The position numbers and the translations under genes were made by a program. The notes below the pieces were generated by a model. The model was not told the origin of the DNA, ran no database searches, and saw nothing but the letters and a program-made list of their open reading frames with translations. From Rikenella microfusus DSM 15922 (GTDB lineage Bacteria; Bacteroidota; Bacteroidia; Bacteroidales; Rikenellaceae): a DNA stretch of 64,000 nucleotides. Below are positions 1-8,355 of the stretch, in pieces; within the stretch, counting starts at the first letter, position 1, and the number at the start of each line of letters is the position of its first letter. The stretch covers positions 186,001-250,000 of the forward strand of contig NZ_KE386488.1 of the NCBI RefSeq assembly GCF_000427365.1, in the 5' to 3' direction.

Positions 1-566
1 CTCACCCCGGCCGGCACCACGTCGGCGAAGAGCGGACTCCAGCGCATGGCCCGGCAGTCGGGGAATACCTCCCGCATCAGGCGAGGTTCTTCGTCGGGGC
101 TGAAAAAGGCGATCAGTTGCAGCACGCCCCGCCGTGCCGCCGCGCTCCACTCGTCGAACGGCACGACGACGGCCAGGTTTTCGGTTTCGACCATTTTACG
201 CACGCGCGTGACCCGTTCGTTCACGAAGTTGATGCACATGCCTTTTTCGCCGGCCAGCACGCAGGCGAACGGCTCCGGCCCCTGCTGCCACCGGATCATC
301 CGTTCGATGTCCGCGGAGGCGATTCCGCGCCGGAAGATCACTTCGTCCCGCCCCGCCAGACAATAGCCGCCGTTGAGGGTCACGTAACCGTCGAACGGGA
401 AGTCGAGGACGGGAAAAATATCGAGCGGGTGCCGCCCGGAGGCGATGAACAGCCGGATGCCTTTGCCGCGCAGCTCATCCAGGGCCTGGCGGGCGGACGA
501 GGGAATACCGTGGGTACGGAAACTGACCAGCGTGCCGTCGATGTCGAAAAATATGGCCTTTATCAT
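1..566 (-). CDS. Cof-type HAD-IIB phosphatase, 3' end cut by window edge
   Basis: The frame is open from an ATG at 566 to the window edge (188 codons seen). The N-terminus carries the HAD motif I DIDGT at about residues 9-13 (FFDIDGTLVSF), followed by motif II-like FIASGRHP near residue 42 and the cap start FDGYVTLNGGYCL. This is the pattern of the Cof/YbiV-type HAD-IIB subfamily, Mg-dependent phosphatases acting on sugar phosphates and related metabolites in the cytoplasm. The first Asp is the expected nucleophile. Motifs III and IV lie beyond the edge and cannot be checked. It is divergent from a small doubtful ORF at 658. A -7 box ends only about 8 bases before the ATG. The substrate is not predictable from sequence. 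Confidence 0.9.
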   Translation of the reverse strand, partial: MIKAIFFDIDGTLVSFRTHGIPSSARQALDELRGKGIRLFIASGRHPLDIFPVLDFPFDGYVTLNGGYCLAGRDEVIFRRGIASADIERMIRWQQGPEPFACVLAGEKGMCINFVNERVTRVRKMVETENLAVVVPFDEWSAAARRGVLQLIAFFSPDEEPRLMREVFPDCRAMRWSPLFADVVPAGV

Positions 567-573
567 ATCGGTG

Positions 574-581
574 CAAAGTTA
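574..581 (-). promoter_or_regulatory. Bacteroidetes -7 box (TAACTTTG) of the HAD gene
   Basis: On the minus strand TAACTTTG matches the Bacteroidetes -7 consensus TAnnTTTG. It ends 8 bases upstream of the ATG, so transcription would start at or next to the start codon. I see no clear -33 TTTG at the usual spacing. Confidence 0.5.
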
Positions 582-657
582 GCGGGTTTCGGGACTGCCG
601 TGCAATAGTTGCGGGCGGCGGCCCGTTGTTAGGATATATAACGACCCGATTATTATT

Positions 658-984
658 TTGATATACCGGCAGTTTTCACCGGCGTTTTTCGGCCTGCGCC
701 GGACCCTCCGGGACTTTGGATTCGCAATATTCGACTCGGGCGGCACCGCCGAGCCGATGGAGGAGACCATGCCCGAACATCTTCGGTATATCCAAGTATA
801 TAAATCAGGTACAACGATTCTTCGTATGGACGAAACTCTGCTCGACGACGCGCTCCTGATGCGGGAGGCGACCGGCGGCGACCCCGAATTGCTGGCGGTC
901 GATTTCTGGCTCCGCGAGGCGTTTGCCCGGCTGCGCGAGCGGGACGAAGTTCCGCTAACGAACGGTTCCGGACCGCCTCAGTAG
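658..984 (+). CDS. Small hypothetical ORF, doubtful
   Basis: This ORF of up to 108 codons sits in the gap between the divergent HAD gene and the end of the ABC ATPase gene, which it overlaps by 30 bases. Inner ATGs at 769 and 826 would give about 71 and 52 residues. The last part is acidic and helical-looking (MDETLLDDALLMREATGG, then a WLREAFARLRERDE stretch) and uses codons like the neighbouring genes, which argues for a real short protein. The first 37 codons look like untranslated sequence. I recognise no family. It may equally be chance coding in a GC-rich spacer. Confidence 0.3.
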   Translation: MIYRQFSPAFFGLRRTLRDFGFAIFDSGGTAEPMEETMPEHLRYIQVYKSGTTILRMDETLLDDALLMREATGGDPELLAVDFWLREAFARLRERDEVPLTNGSGPPQ

Positions 985-1974
985 GGCGGCCAACGCATGG
1001 AAATCCCCGGCGGTGCCGACCGTCCCGCTCCGGGCGTCGGATACCGAGAACGTTCCGTCGGCCGACAGGGCTATGGAACAGTCGGCCGGAGCGGTCTCCC
1101 CCGCGACGACCCGGAAACCGCACCGGGCGGCGACCCCGGTGAGCAACGCCGTCGTTTGCGGATCGGTCGCCGCAGGAATCTTTACGGTCCGTTCTTTCTC
1201 CTGTTCCAGCCTTACGGTGCCCTCGGGCGTGAGGGTCAGCGGCGTGCCGTCGAACATGGCGTTCAGACGGCCGGAACGGAGCAGGTCTTCGGGAGCGCCC
1301 GCCGCCACGCCTTCCGGGGTCATTACCCACAGGGCATCGCACAGCTGGACGGCGGTCGAGAGATCGTGGGAGGAATAGACGACGCTTTTTCCGGTGTCGT
1401 GGGCCAGCTCGCGCAACAGCAGGGCGATCTGGTAGCGGTTGGGCAGGTCGAGGAAAGCGGTCGGTTCGTCGAGCAGCACGAGCGGCGTGTCCTGAGCCAG
1501 GGCGCGGGCGATCATCACCCGCTGCCGTTCGCCGTCGCTGAGGCTTTCGAGCGTCTTGTCCCGGAAAGCGGCCATGCCGACCCGTTCGAGCGATTCGCCG
1601 ACGATCCGTTCGTCTTCTGGCGACAGGGTACCGAACCAGCCGGTATAGGGAGCGCGGCCCATCGATACGACTTCACGGACGCGCAGGTGGGCTGCGGCAA
1701 CGGGTTCGGTGGTCACGAATGCGATCCGAGCGGCCCGTTCGCGGGCGGTCATCGAGGCGACTTCCCGACCGTCGAGCAGTACGCGGCCCGCCAGAGGCGG
1801 CCGCACGCCGGCCAGCACCCGGAGCAGGGTGCTTTTACCGACGCCGTTCCGTCCCAGCAGGGCGGTCAGCTCGCCTTCCGGGGCGCAGAGCGAAAGGTGT
1901 TCGGCCAGCAGGCGCGTTCGGGCGTGCCGCTGTGCGTAACCGAGGGCGATCTCTTCAAGTTCGAGTTTCATCAC
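955..1974 (-). CDS. ABC transporter ATP-binding protein, FecE/BtuD type
   Basis: This is the cytoplasmic ATPase of an iron-siderophore/heme/cobalamin-type importer. Walker A is at residues 41-49 (GRNGVGKST), the signature at about 145-152 (LSDGERQR), Walker B at about 166-171 (VLLDEP), and the H-loop His near 203 (YSSHDLS). The ABC core ends near residue 255. About 80 further residues form a C-terminal extension of unclear role, making it longer (339 aa) than the usual roughly 260. Its ATG overlaps the stop of the upstream FecCD permease by four bases (ATGA), so the two are translationally coupled. No substrate-binding lipoprotein or TonB receptor is adjacent, so the ligand cannot be deduced. 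Confidence 0.92.
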   Translation of the reverse strand: MMKLELEEIALGYAQRHARTRLLAEHLSLCAPEGELTALLGRNGVGKSTLLRVLAGVRPPLAGRVLLDGREVASMTARERAARIAFVTTEPVAAAHLRVREVVSMGRAPYTGWFGTLSPEDERIVGESLERVGMAAFRDKTLESLSDGERQRVMIARALAQDTPLVLLDEPTAFLDLPNRYQIALLLRELAHDTGKSVVYSSHDLSTAVQLCDALWVMTPEGVAAGAPEDLLRSGRLNAMFDGTPLTLTPEGTVRLEQEKERTVKIPAATDPQTTALLTGVAARCGFRVVAGETAPADCSIALSADGTFSVSDARSGTVGTAGDFHALAALLRRSGTVR

Positions 1975-2963
1975 ATCATTCTCCCGCGTTTGCTGTTCAC
2001 GACGACCATCACGACCACCGGGATACCCAGCAGGGCGGTGATGGTATTGACGGGCAGTATCAGATCGGTACCCGGCAGCTGCGAAATCATGTCGCAGAGG
2101 AGCATCATGTCAGCCCCTATCAGTACCGAGGCCGGGAGCAGGATCCGGTGGTCGGCCCTGCGGAAAATCATGCGTGCGATATGGGGGACGGCTATCCCGA
2201 CGAAACCGATGGGACCGCAGAAGGCCGTGACGCTGCCGGCCAGCAGCGAGGTGGCCAGGAAGATGATCCCGCGCACGCGTCCTACGCTGACGCCCATGCT
2301 GCGGGCGTAGCTCTCGCCCAACAGCAGCAGGTTCAACGGCTTGACCGACAGGGCGGCGAGCAGCAGGCCGCCGGCGACGCAGACGGCCATGATAAGCAAT
2401 TGGCCGTGCGAGAGTCCGCCGAGGCTGCCCATCGACCAGACGACGAATCCTTTGAGGGCGGTGTCGCTGCTGAAGTATTGCAGGACGTCCACGAATGCGG
2501 AAGCGGCACTGCCGAACATCATGCCGAGGATCAGGACGGCCATGATGTCGCGGATGCGGGCCGATACGGCTGTCACGAGCAGAAGGATGGCGGCGGCGCC
2601 GATCCAGGCGGAAGCGGCGGTACCGAGGTCGCGGGCGATGCCTGCGCCGCCGAGCATGGGGAGGCCCAGCAGAAAAAGGGCGACGCCGAGGCTGGCGCCG
2701 GAACTGACGCCGAGCACGTAAGGCCCGGCCAGGGGGTTGCGGAAAATGGTTTGCATCAGCAGACCGCTGGCGGAGAGGGCGGAGCCGGCAAGCAGAGCGA
2801 CGGCGGCTTTGGGCAACCGGAAGTCGAAAAGGATGCGCCGCACGATGTCGGGGTCGGCATGATCGCCGAAAGACCACAGCACGCCGGTGGAGCCGACGAG
2901 CACGTCGGCAATGGCCAGGGCTGCGAACAGCAGCAGGAACAGGGTGAATTTCAGTTTCAACAC
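1971..2963 (-). CDS. FecCD-family ABC transporter permease
   Basis: This polytopic inner-membrane permease of the BtuC/FecCD family partners the ATPase just downstream. Hydrophobic segments run along the whole protein, and the family landmarks GVSSGASLGVALFLLG and GPIGFVGIAVPHIAR are present. The open frame extends to 3071, but the first 36 codons lie in low-hydrophobicity sequence that runs into a repeat block. I therefore prefer the GTG at 2963, just before a lysine-flanked first membrane helix (LKLKFTLFLLLFAALAI); a TTG follows it. That gives 330 aa, the usual family length. It overlaps the ATPase gene by four bases. The pair lacks a binding-protein gene because the upstream side is repeat mosaic. 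Confidence 0.9.
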   Translation of the reverse strand: MLKLKFTLFLLLFAALAIADVLVGSTGVLWSFGDHADPDIVRRILFDFRLPKAAVALLAGSALSASGLLMQTIFRNPLAGPYVLGVSSGASLGVALFLLGLPMLGGAGIARDLGTAASAWIGAAAILLLVTAVSARIRDIMAVLILGMMFGSAASAFVDVLQYFSSDTALKGFVVWSMGSLGGLSHGQLLIMAVCVAGGLLLAALSVKPLNLLLLGESYARSMGVSVGRVRGIIFLATSLLAGSVTAFCGPIGFVGIAVPHIARMIFRRADHRILLPASVLIGADMMLLCDMISQLPGTDLILPVNTITALLGIPVVVMVVVNSKRGRMM

Positions 2964-3063
2964 CGGTGGCTTGGATCTTTTCCCTATTCGGGCGGCGTGC
3001 GCGAACCGCACCGTGTTTTTTGTCGTGTGTTCAACCCGCGACGACACGACGGCCGTAAACCGC

Positions 3064-4947
3064 AGGGGCATTTATCCGCGTAGCGGCCGGCCCGAACCGA
3101 CGGCGGCAGGCCGATGCCATCGAACTTGTTCGTATGGCCGAGGCGCCCGGAGAAAGCCGAAACGGCAAACCATCTTCGGCGCAAAACTGGTACCGACCAG
3201 CACTCGAACCGGCCTGTAGCTACCCCTGCCCTCGCTGGATCCGGGCCTGCGGCAGAAATGGTCTGCCGAAGAGTCGGCGGGCGGCGGAGCGCGTAAGTGC
3301 GAAGCCGCAGTAAGGCCGGGAAGCGAGTAGCTAAGTCCCCATGCCAATGGCGGCGCGCCCCGTGGGGGGCGTGGGCGCGCCGAAAACGATACAGCGGCCG
3401 GCTAAATCCTCTGCCAACGAGCGGCTGAGTTTCCGCGCCAGCGGCCAGCCCGAACCGACGCAGCAGCCGAGCGCCATCGAACTTGTTCGTATGGCCGAGG
3501 CGCCAAGAGGAAGCCGGAACGGCAACCCACGCCGGCGAACCGACGCTGCCGGCGTGGGCGATCGGGGTTGGCTTCGCCTTCCTCCTCGCCGTTCGGCAGT
3601 GCTTAAGCCCGCTTGCACTGCTCTCACCGGCAGCGTCGGTTGCACGAATAGCCGAGGCGCAAGGAGGACAACGAGCGAAGCGAAGTTAACGGCTGCAACC
3701 TCATGAAGTTCGGTCTTGCCCTCGCTGGCTCCGGCCTTGAATCTGCAAATTAAAAGTACGATTCTTTCTACGGTCGGACGCCCGGGAGCGGTCGCAACTT
3801 TCGGCGCGTAGAGCGGCGAATTGCGGGCCTCCCGTGGGGGAGGCGTCCGGCCCGCCCGCTAACGCGGAAACTTATGCTTTAACTGTATGGTTAATCGCCA
3901 TGTTTCTCCTTAGTCAGCCCGGATCGAGTGCCGAGCGGCATCTGGCCTCCGCTGCCCGGAGGTTGCGGCCCCCTTAGCTCCGGCCTTGAATCCGCAAATT
4001 AAAAGTACGATTAAATAATTGAGACATGCTTTGCGACCTTCCGGTCGCGCGGGCCGCAGCCTCCCGCAGCGGAGGCCCGCTCGCTCGCGACGCTCGTTCC
4101 CGTTCCTCGCAGGCTGCGCCCCATTACAAAAAAAACTACAATTAAATGTCCCCGGCCTTTTCCCTTGCGCTTAGCTCACGGGTAAAGACTGCTGGCCCGG
4201 GAATGTGCGATTTTCCGTTCCGACGGGAGTCGGGAACGGGGAATCGCATTCCCGGCGACTTTTTTGCTTACTTTTTTGGTCGCGCAACCGACGCAGCAGC
4301 CGGGCGCCATCGAACTTGTTCGTATGGCCGAGGCGCCAGGAGGAACCGAGCAGCGTACCGAGGCCAGAGGCCGTTTACGGACTATGGCGAGGAAGCGCGA
4401 GGAAGCCACCGGCAAACCATAGGTAAAAAAGTAAGTGCCCCGCCGGCATGAGGCGTCCGGCACAGCCGCTGTCCCCGCGGCACGAGCGGACAAAGAAAAA
4501 ACAAACACCTGTCGGCGAAAGACATACAATTAAACCTACGGTTATCTATCCGCGTAGCGGCCAGCCCGGAGCCACCCCCGGCGAAGGGCTGCAACCTGCG
4601 GTCGCGCCCTCGCTGGCTCCGGGCTTTAACCTGCAAATTAAAAGTACAATATAAAAGGCAGGAAAATATTTTTTGCGACTTTCCGGTCGCGCGGGCCGCA
4701 GTCTCCCGCAGCGGAGGCCCGCTCGCTCGCGACACTCGTTCCCGTTCCTCGCAGGCTGCGCCCCATTACAAAAACCTACGTTTTTTATTGATGCGATTCA
4801 AGAAAATCGCCGGCTTATGCGGTGCCTCCGGGCACTCCGACCGGGAGTTTGTTCCGCTGGGGAGCGCAAAGCCGATAGTATTAAATTAAACCGTACCTTG
4901 AATTCATAGCCGTCAAGCGTCGTTCGCCCCGCGTTCGCTCCCCCGCA
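3064..4947. repeat. Mosaic intergenic repeat block 1 (modules D, A, B, C, E, F)
   Basis: This 1.9-kb gene-free stretch is assembled from GC-rich modules seen again in other gaps. The D module (a GCCAT-CGAA hairpin) occurs near 3105-3160, 3457-3520 and 4286-4345. B (ends in CGACC-TTCCG-GTCG, rich in GCGG) is at about 4026-4132 and 4670-4775. C occupies about 4185-4530 and A 4563-4625, whose ends are the 12-bp inverted repeat AGCCCGGAGCCA/TGGCTCCGGGCT. F (GCGATTC-type hairpin) is near 4784-4870. Short AT-rich linkers such as TTTAACTGTATGGTTAA (3879) and AATTAAACCTACGGTTA (4529) separate modules. Open frames here repeat between loci only because the DNA does. No protein-coding gene is supported. 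Confidence 0.85.
4281..4425. repeat. Module D-type element nested in the loop of a module C hairpin
   Basis: In simple C copies the stem arms are separated by six bases (for example 22343-22372). Here the left arm ends with GGTCGCGC and the right arm AAAAAAGTAAGTGCC resumes only after about 145 bases containing a D hairpin. The same insert in the opposite orientation is at about 35950-36060. Confidence 0.7.
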
Positions 4948-5340
4948 TTACTCCGGCGCCGTGGCCAGCACCAGTTTGTATTTGTTGTCCCGCGCGATGT
5001 TCATCACCTTCACCACTTCGTCCACCGGTACCGTACGGTCGCAGTGCAACGATACGGTGGGATCTTCCACCCCTTCGAGTTTCGCTTTGAGCCTCGGCGC
5101 CAGCTCCGCGAACGGCACCTGTTCCGTCTCCACGAAGTATTGCAGATCGGCCGTGATCGACACCGTCGTGTACGGCTTCTCCTTGTTCGTATTGCTGCTC
5201 TTGGGCAGAAGCAGTTTCAGCGCATTCGGGTTGATGAGCGTCGTGGAGATCATCAGGAACAACAGCAGCAGGAAGATCAGGTCGGTCTGCGACGCCGAAC
5301 TTCCGCCCATATCCACTTTCGAACCCCGTTTGATAGCCAT
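4948..5340 (-). CDS. exbD: ExbD/TolR biopolymer transport protein
   Basis: This 130-aa protein has a short cytoplasmic N-terminus, one membrane helix at about residues 20-40 (LIFLLLLFLMISTTLI) and a periplasmic domain. The conserved Asp at the helix start (SQTDLIFLL) is the proton-path residue of the family. It forms an inner-membrane proton-driven motor with ExbB, which energises TonB-dependent receptors or Tol-type envelope functions. exbB ends 4 bases upstream, so the two form an operon. No tonB or receptor gene lies nearby, so which system it powers is open. The repeat mosaic begins just beyond its stop. Confidence 0.93.
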   Translation of the reverse strand: MAIKRGSKVDMGGSSASQTDLIFLLLLFLMISTTLINPNALKLLLPKSSNTNKEKPYTTVSITADLQYFVETEQVPFAELAPRLKAKLEGVEDPTVSLHCDRTVPVDEVVKVMNIARDNKYKLVLATAPE

Positions 5341-5344
5341 ATCC

Positions 5345-6040
5345 CTACCGGTTGATGAAATTGCCCCCCGCCAGCGGATTTTCCCCGGCCGTTACGATGT
5401 CCATAAACGCGATCGTATTGGCCTCCATCTGAAAGACCAGTTTTTCGATCCGCGCCACCAGAAAATTATAGCCGAAATAGGCGGGAATCCCCACTACCAG
5501 ACCTCCGACGGTGGTAATCATCGCTGTGTACATCCCGCTGGCCAGAATCGACAGATCGACCGACCCTCCGGCGGCCGCCATATCCATGAACGCCTGTACC
5601 ATGCCGAGCACCGTTCCGAGAAACCCGATCATCGGCGCGCCGCCGGCCGTGGTGGCCAAAAACGGCAGCCCGCTCTCCAGCCGCGAGACCTCCAGATTGG
5701 CCACATTTTCGATCGAAGCCTGTATATCCGCCTTGGAGCGGCCCAGGTTCATGATCCCTTTTTCGATCATCCGCGCCACCGGGCTACGCCGTGCGCGGCA
5801 GTACTGGATCGCCTGTTCCGTTTTGCCTTCGTAAATCAGGTCCCGGATTTTGGCCATGAAGCCTGCGTCTGTTTTACCCGACGCCTGCCGGATCATCCAG
5901 AAACGTTCGAAAAAGATGAAGATCGTAATGGCCGAGAGGAGCGCCAGCGGGATCATCAGCCATCCCCCCGCCAGAATCAGCGAGCCGAGGCCTATCGTTT
6001 CGGGTTTGGCCGCCTCTTGCACGGCCTGCAACAGCATCAT
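5345..6040 (-). CDS. exbB: MotA/TolQ/ExbB proton channel family protein
   Basis: This 231-aa protein has the three-helix TolQ/ExbB layout: an N-terminal helix (LILAGGWLMIPLALLSAITIFIFF, about residues 19-42), a cytoplasmic stretch with RSPVARMIEKG, then the conserved region LPFLATTAGGAPMIGFLGTVLG near residues 125-146 and a final helix (MYTAMITTVGGLVVGIPAYFGYNF). The TVxGM-type segment and the small residues of the last helices line the proton path. It pairs with ExbD four bases downstream. The start at 6040 fits the family. A TATCTTTG -7 box lies about 37 bases upstream. Confidence 0.93.
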   Translation of the reverse strand: MMLLQAVQEAAKPETIGLGSLILAGGWLMIPLALLSAITIFIFFERFWMIRQASGKTDAGFMAKIRDLIYEGKTEQAIQYCRARRSPVARMIEKGIMNLGRSKADIQASIENVANLEVSRLESGLPFLATTAGGAPMIGFLGTVLGMVQAFMDMAAAGGSVDLSILASGMYTAMITTVGGLVVGIPAYFGYNFLVARIEKLVFQMEANTIAFMDIVTAGENPLAGGNFINR

Positions 6041-6076
6041 ATTCTACTTGAGTTTTTGGAAAAAACGTTATCCTTG

Positions 6077-6084
6077 CAAAGATA
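6077..6084 (-). promoter_or_regulatory. -7 box (TATCTTTG) of exbB-exbD
   Basis: The minus-strand sequence TATCTTTG matches TAnnTTTG. It sits 37 bases upstream of the exbB ATG and implies a leader of about 30 nt. A -33 TTTG is not evident. Confidence 0.5.
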
Positions 6085-6249
6085 CACATTTTTGGCATTA
6101 TCCTTCATCGGGGGAGGCAGGGCCGGTTCGGAAAGATTATGCATGCCGCGCGTCGTCCGCCGGCGCGGAAACGAGAAACGGACAGTGCGGTTATTTTGTC
6201 GAGTCCGCCCTCCGGCCTGCCGGAACCGGCTACCGGGTACCTGCCCGAA

Positions 6250-6765
6250 ATGAATGAAACCGTAGGTTAAATAAACACTTCTTCCGACGTCTTACTTTGT
6301 ATCGAAGTACGGGCAGAGGCTGCTAACCCGGGAATGTGATTTTTTTACTTACTTTTTTGATCGCGCAAGAAAGAAAGCGCCCGCGGCATGAGCGGGCAAA
6401 GAAAAGACAAACGCCCGTCGGTGATAGATATAGAGTTAACCGTACGATTTTATGTAAAGTTCTCCCGATGTCAGCCCGGAGCCACCCCCGGCGAAGGGCT
6501 GCAACTCGCAAAGCTCGTTTGGCCCTCGCTGGCTCCGGGCTACACCGTATGAATTAACTGTACAGTTAAAACTAAATTTCCGCATTAGCGGGCGGGCCGG
6601 ACGCCTCCCCTCGGGAGGCCCGGTACCGCTCGGCACTCGATCCGGGTTGTAACTACCCGAGACCTCCCGGGCGTCCGACCGTAGAAATAATCGTACGGTT
6701 TCTATTGATGCGATTCGAGAAAATCGCCGGTTTTCGCGATACCGCCGGGCATTTCGACCAAGAGT
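6250..6765. repeat. Mosaic intergenic repeat block 2 (modules C, A, E, F)
   Basis: It lies in the gap between exbB and hydG. A partial C module (about 6303-6420) is followed by a linker (GTTAACCGTACGATTT), then an A module (6473-6541), the palindromic linker TTAACTGTACAGTTAA (6553), an E module with ends GGACGCC/GGGCGTCC (about 6597-6682), another linker and the F hairpin near 6706-6735. The rest of the 6041-6821 gap shows nothing else. Confidence 0.85.
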
Positions 6766-6821
6766 TTCCTCCATTGGACGATACGGTCCGTACCGATGTC
6801 AGCCGGGGACCCGCCGGCAGA

Positions 6822-8246
6822 TCAGAAATAGAGGTCCCGCTCCCCGGCCCGGATACGTTCAAGCCGTTCGCGCGTCAGTTCCGCCGAGGCCGCCGGCAAT
6901 CCGGCCAGAGCCGTTTCGATCGCCGCCCAGCCCTTGCTCGCCACCCCCTCCGACGCATAGTCCGACAAGTACTCCGCCAGCGTCAGGATAGCGTTCGGGC
7001 CGCAAAAACGCTTGATAAAACCCGGCACCGAGAACTCCATGAAATGCTCCCCCGTGCGGCCCCGCCGATAGCACGCCGTACAGAACGACGGCAGGTATCC
7101 TTCGGCCGTCAGCGTACCGATGATTTCGTCCAGCGAGCGGTCGTCGTTGATGGCGAACTGGCGCGATCCTAACTCTTCGTCCGGCGCGGCGGCCGAAGAA
7201 TAGCTCCCGATTTCCAGCCGCGTACCTCCGTCGATTTGCGAGACCCCGTAACGGATCGCCGCGTCGCGCACTGCCGCCGGTTCCCGCGCCGTCAGGATCA
7301 GCCCCGTATAGGGCACTGCCAGCCGCAGTACGGCGATGGCATAGATGAAATCCTCGTCGCTCACCGGCGAGGCGGCCGGCAACGAAGCCGACGACTCTTT
7401 GATACGAGGGAAAGAGATGGTATGCGGCCCTACGCCGAAACAAGCCTCCAGATGGTTCGTATGCCGCACCAGCGCCATGATTTCGAACCGCCAGTCGTGC
7501 AGCCCCAGCAGCGCCCCCAGCCCTACGTCGTCGATGCCCGCCTCCATAGCCCGGTCGAGGGCCGTCAGCCGCCAGTCGTAGTCTGCCTTTCGGCCTCCTA
7601 AGTGGTAATGTTTGTAGGCTTCGCGGTGGTAGGTTTCCTGGAAAATCTGGTAGGTCCCGATACCCGCTTCGCGCACCGTGCGGAAACCTTCGACCGTCAG
7701 CGGCGCGGCGTTGATGTTCACCCGGCGTATCTCGCCGCCCGGAGCGGTCTTTACCCCATAAGTGATACGCACCGTCTTCGCGATATATTCCGGGTCGTAC
7801 AGCGGGTGTTCCCCGTAAACCAGAATCAGCCGTTTGTGTCCGGCCCGCTCCAACGCTTCGACCTCCCGCACGATCTCTTCGTCCGAAAGCGTCTTTCGCA
7901 CCGTTTCGGTACTGTCGGCCCGGAAACTGCAATAAGCGCAACGGTTCGTACAGCGGTTGCCGACGTAAAGCGGAGCGAAAAGCACGATCCGGTTGCCGTA
8001 AACTTCGCGTTTGAGCCGCGAAGCGGCTTCCAGTACCGCTTCCCGTTCCTGCGGCCCGGCACCGAGCAGTACGGCTACCTGCGAAAGGCTGAGGCGTTCA
8101 CGGTCCATAGCCCGTGCGACGGTTTCGAGCACTTCCTCGCGGCTGGGCCGGACGTGCGCGGCGAGGAATTTTTCTATCTCCTGCCCGTCGATGAAAGGTT
8201 CTCCGGAACGGTCGGGAATTGCGTATTCTTGAGGATTGAAAATCAT
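6822..8246 (-). CDS. hydG: [FeFe] hydrogenase H-cluster radical SAM maturase HydG
   Basis: HydG splits tyrosine to give the CO and CN ligands of the [FeFe]-hydrogenase H-cluster. The radical SAM site is at C99-C103-C106 (CTNRCAYC), and the second cluster site CX2CX22C lies at about residues 389-415 (CTACYRRGRTGEHFM through KRFCGP), which separates HydG from ThiH. Other landmarks are LVYGEHPLYD, TYQIFQETYH and GLGALLGLHDWRFE. I start it at the ATG at 8246 (474 aa, MIFNPQEYAIP); the frame runs 15 codons further but through a long palindrome. No hydE, hydF or hydrogenase gene is in this window, so the maturation genes are scattered. Presence of hydG implies a hydrogen-metabolising anaerobe. Confidence 0.96.
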   Translation of the reverse strand: MIFNPQEYAIPDRSGEPFIDGQEIEKFLAAHVRPSREEVLETVARAMDRERLSLSQVAVLLGAGPQEREAVLEAASRLKREVYGNRIVLFAPLYVGNRCTNRCAYCSFRADSTETVRKTLSDEEIVREVEALERAGHKRLILVYGEHPLYDPEYIAKTVRITYGVKTAPGGEIRRVNINAAPLTVEGFRTVREAGIGTYQIFQETYHREAYKHYHLGGRKADYDWRLTALDRAMEAGIDDVGLGALLGLHDWRFEIMALVRHTNHLEACFGVGPHTISFPRIKESSASLPAASPVSDEDFIYAIAVLRLAVPYTGLILTAREPAAVRDAAIRYGVSQIDGGTRLEIGSYSSAAAPDEELGSRQFAINDDRSLDEIIGTLTAEGYLPSFCTACYRRGRTGEHFMEFSVPGFIKRFCGPNAILTLAEYLSDYASEGVASKGWAAIETALAGLPAASAELTRERLERIRAGERDLYF

Positions 8247-8264
8247 GTCGTTACTGAAAAAAGA

Positions 8265-8284
8265 GCGGGCGGCATGCCGCCCGC
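8265..8284. promoter_or_regulatory. Perfect 20-bp palindrome in the hydG leader
   Basis: GCGGGCGGCATGCCGCCCGC is self-complementary over 20 bases. It lies 19 bases before the hydG ATG and 5 bases after the -7 box, so it spans the predicted transcription start. It could be an operator for a dimeric repressor or a 5'-end RNA hairpin. Confidence 0.6.
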
Positions 8285-8288
8285 CTCG

Positions 8289-8296
8289 CAAATTTA
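8289..8296 (-). promoter_or_regulatory. -7 box (TAAATTTG) of hydG
   Basis: The minus-strand sequence TAAATTTG fits TAnnTTTG and is placed 43 bases from the hydG ATG. No good -33 element is seen in the AT-rich upstream stretch. Confidence 0.5.
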
Positions 8297-8355
8297 CATT
8301 ATTTTTGTCTTTATTATTACTGTACCGTTATTTCATTCGACCCCGGACATCCGGC

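Noticed and set aside
3114-4909. Numerous open frames with shared peptide phrases in the repeat blocks
   Set aside because: The same phrases recur in all frames and orientations wherever the DNA modules recur; they lack start context and family features. They are products of repeated DNA, not genes.
4948-6040. ExbB/ExbD as MotA/MotB flagellar stator
   Set aside because: ExbD is 130 aa with the TolR/ExbD helix Asp and lacks an OmpA-like peptidoglycan-binding domain; no flagellar genes are present.
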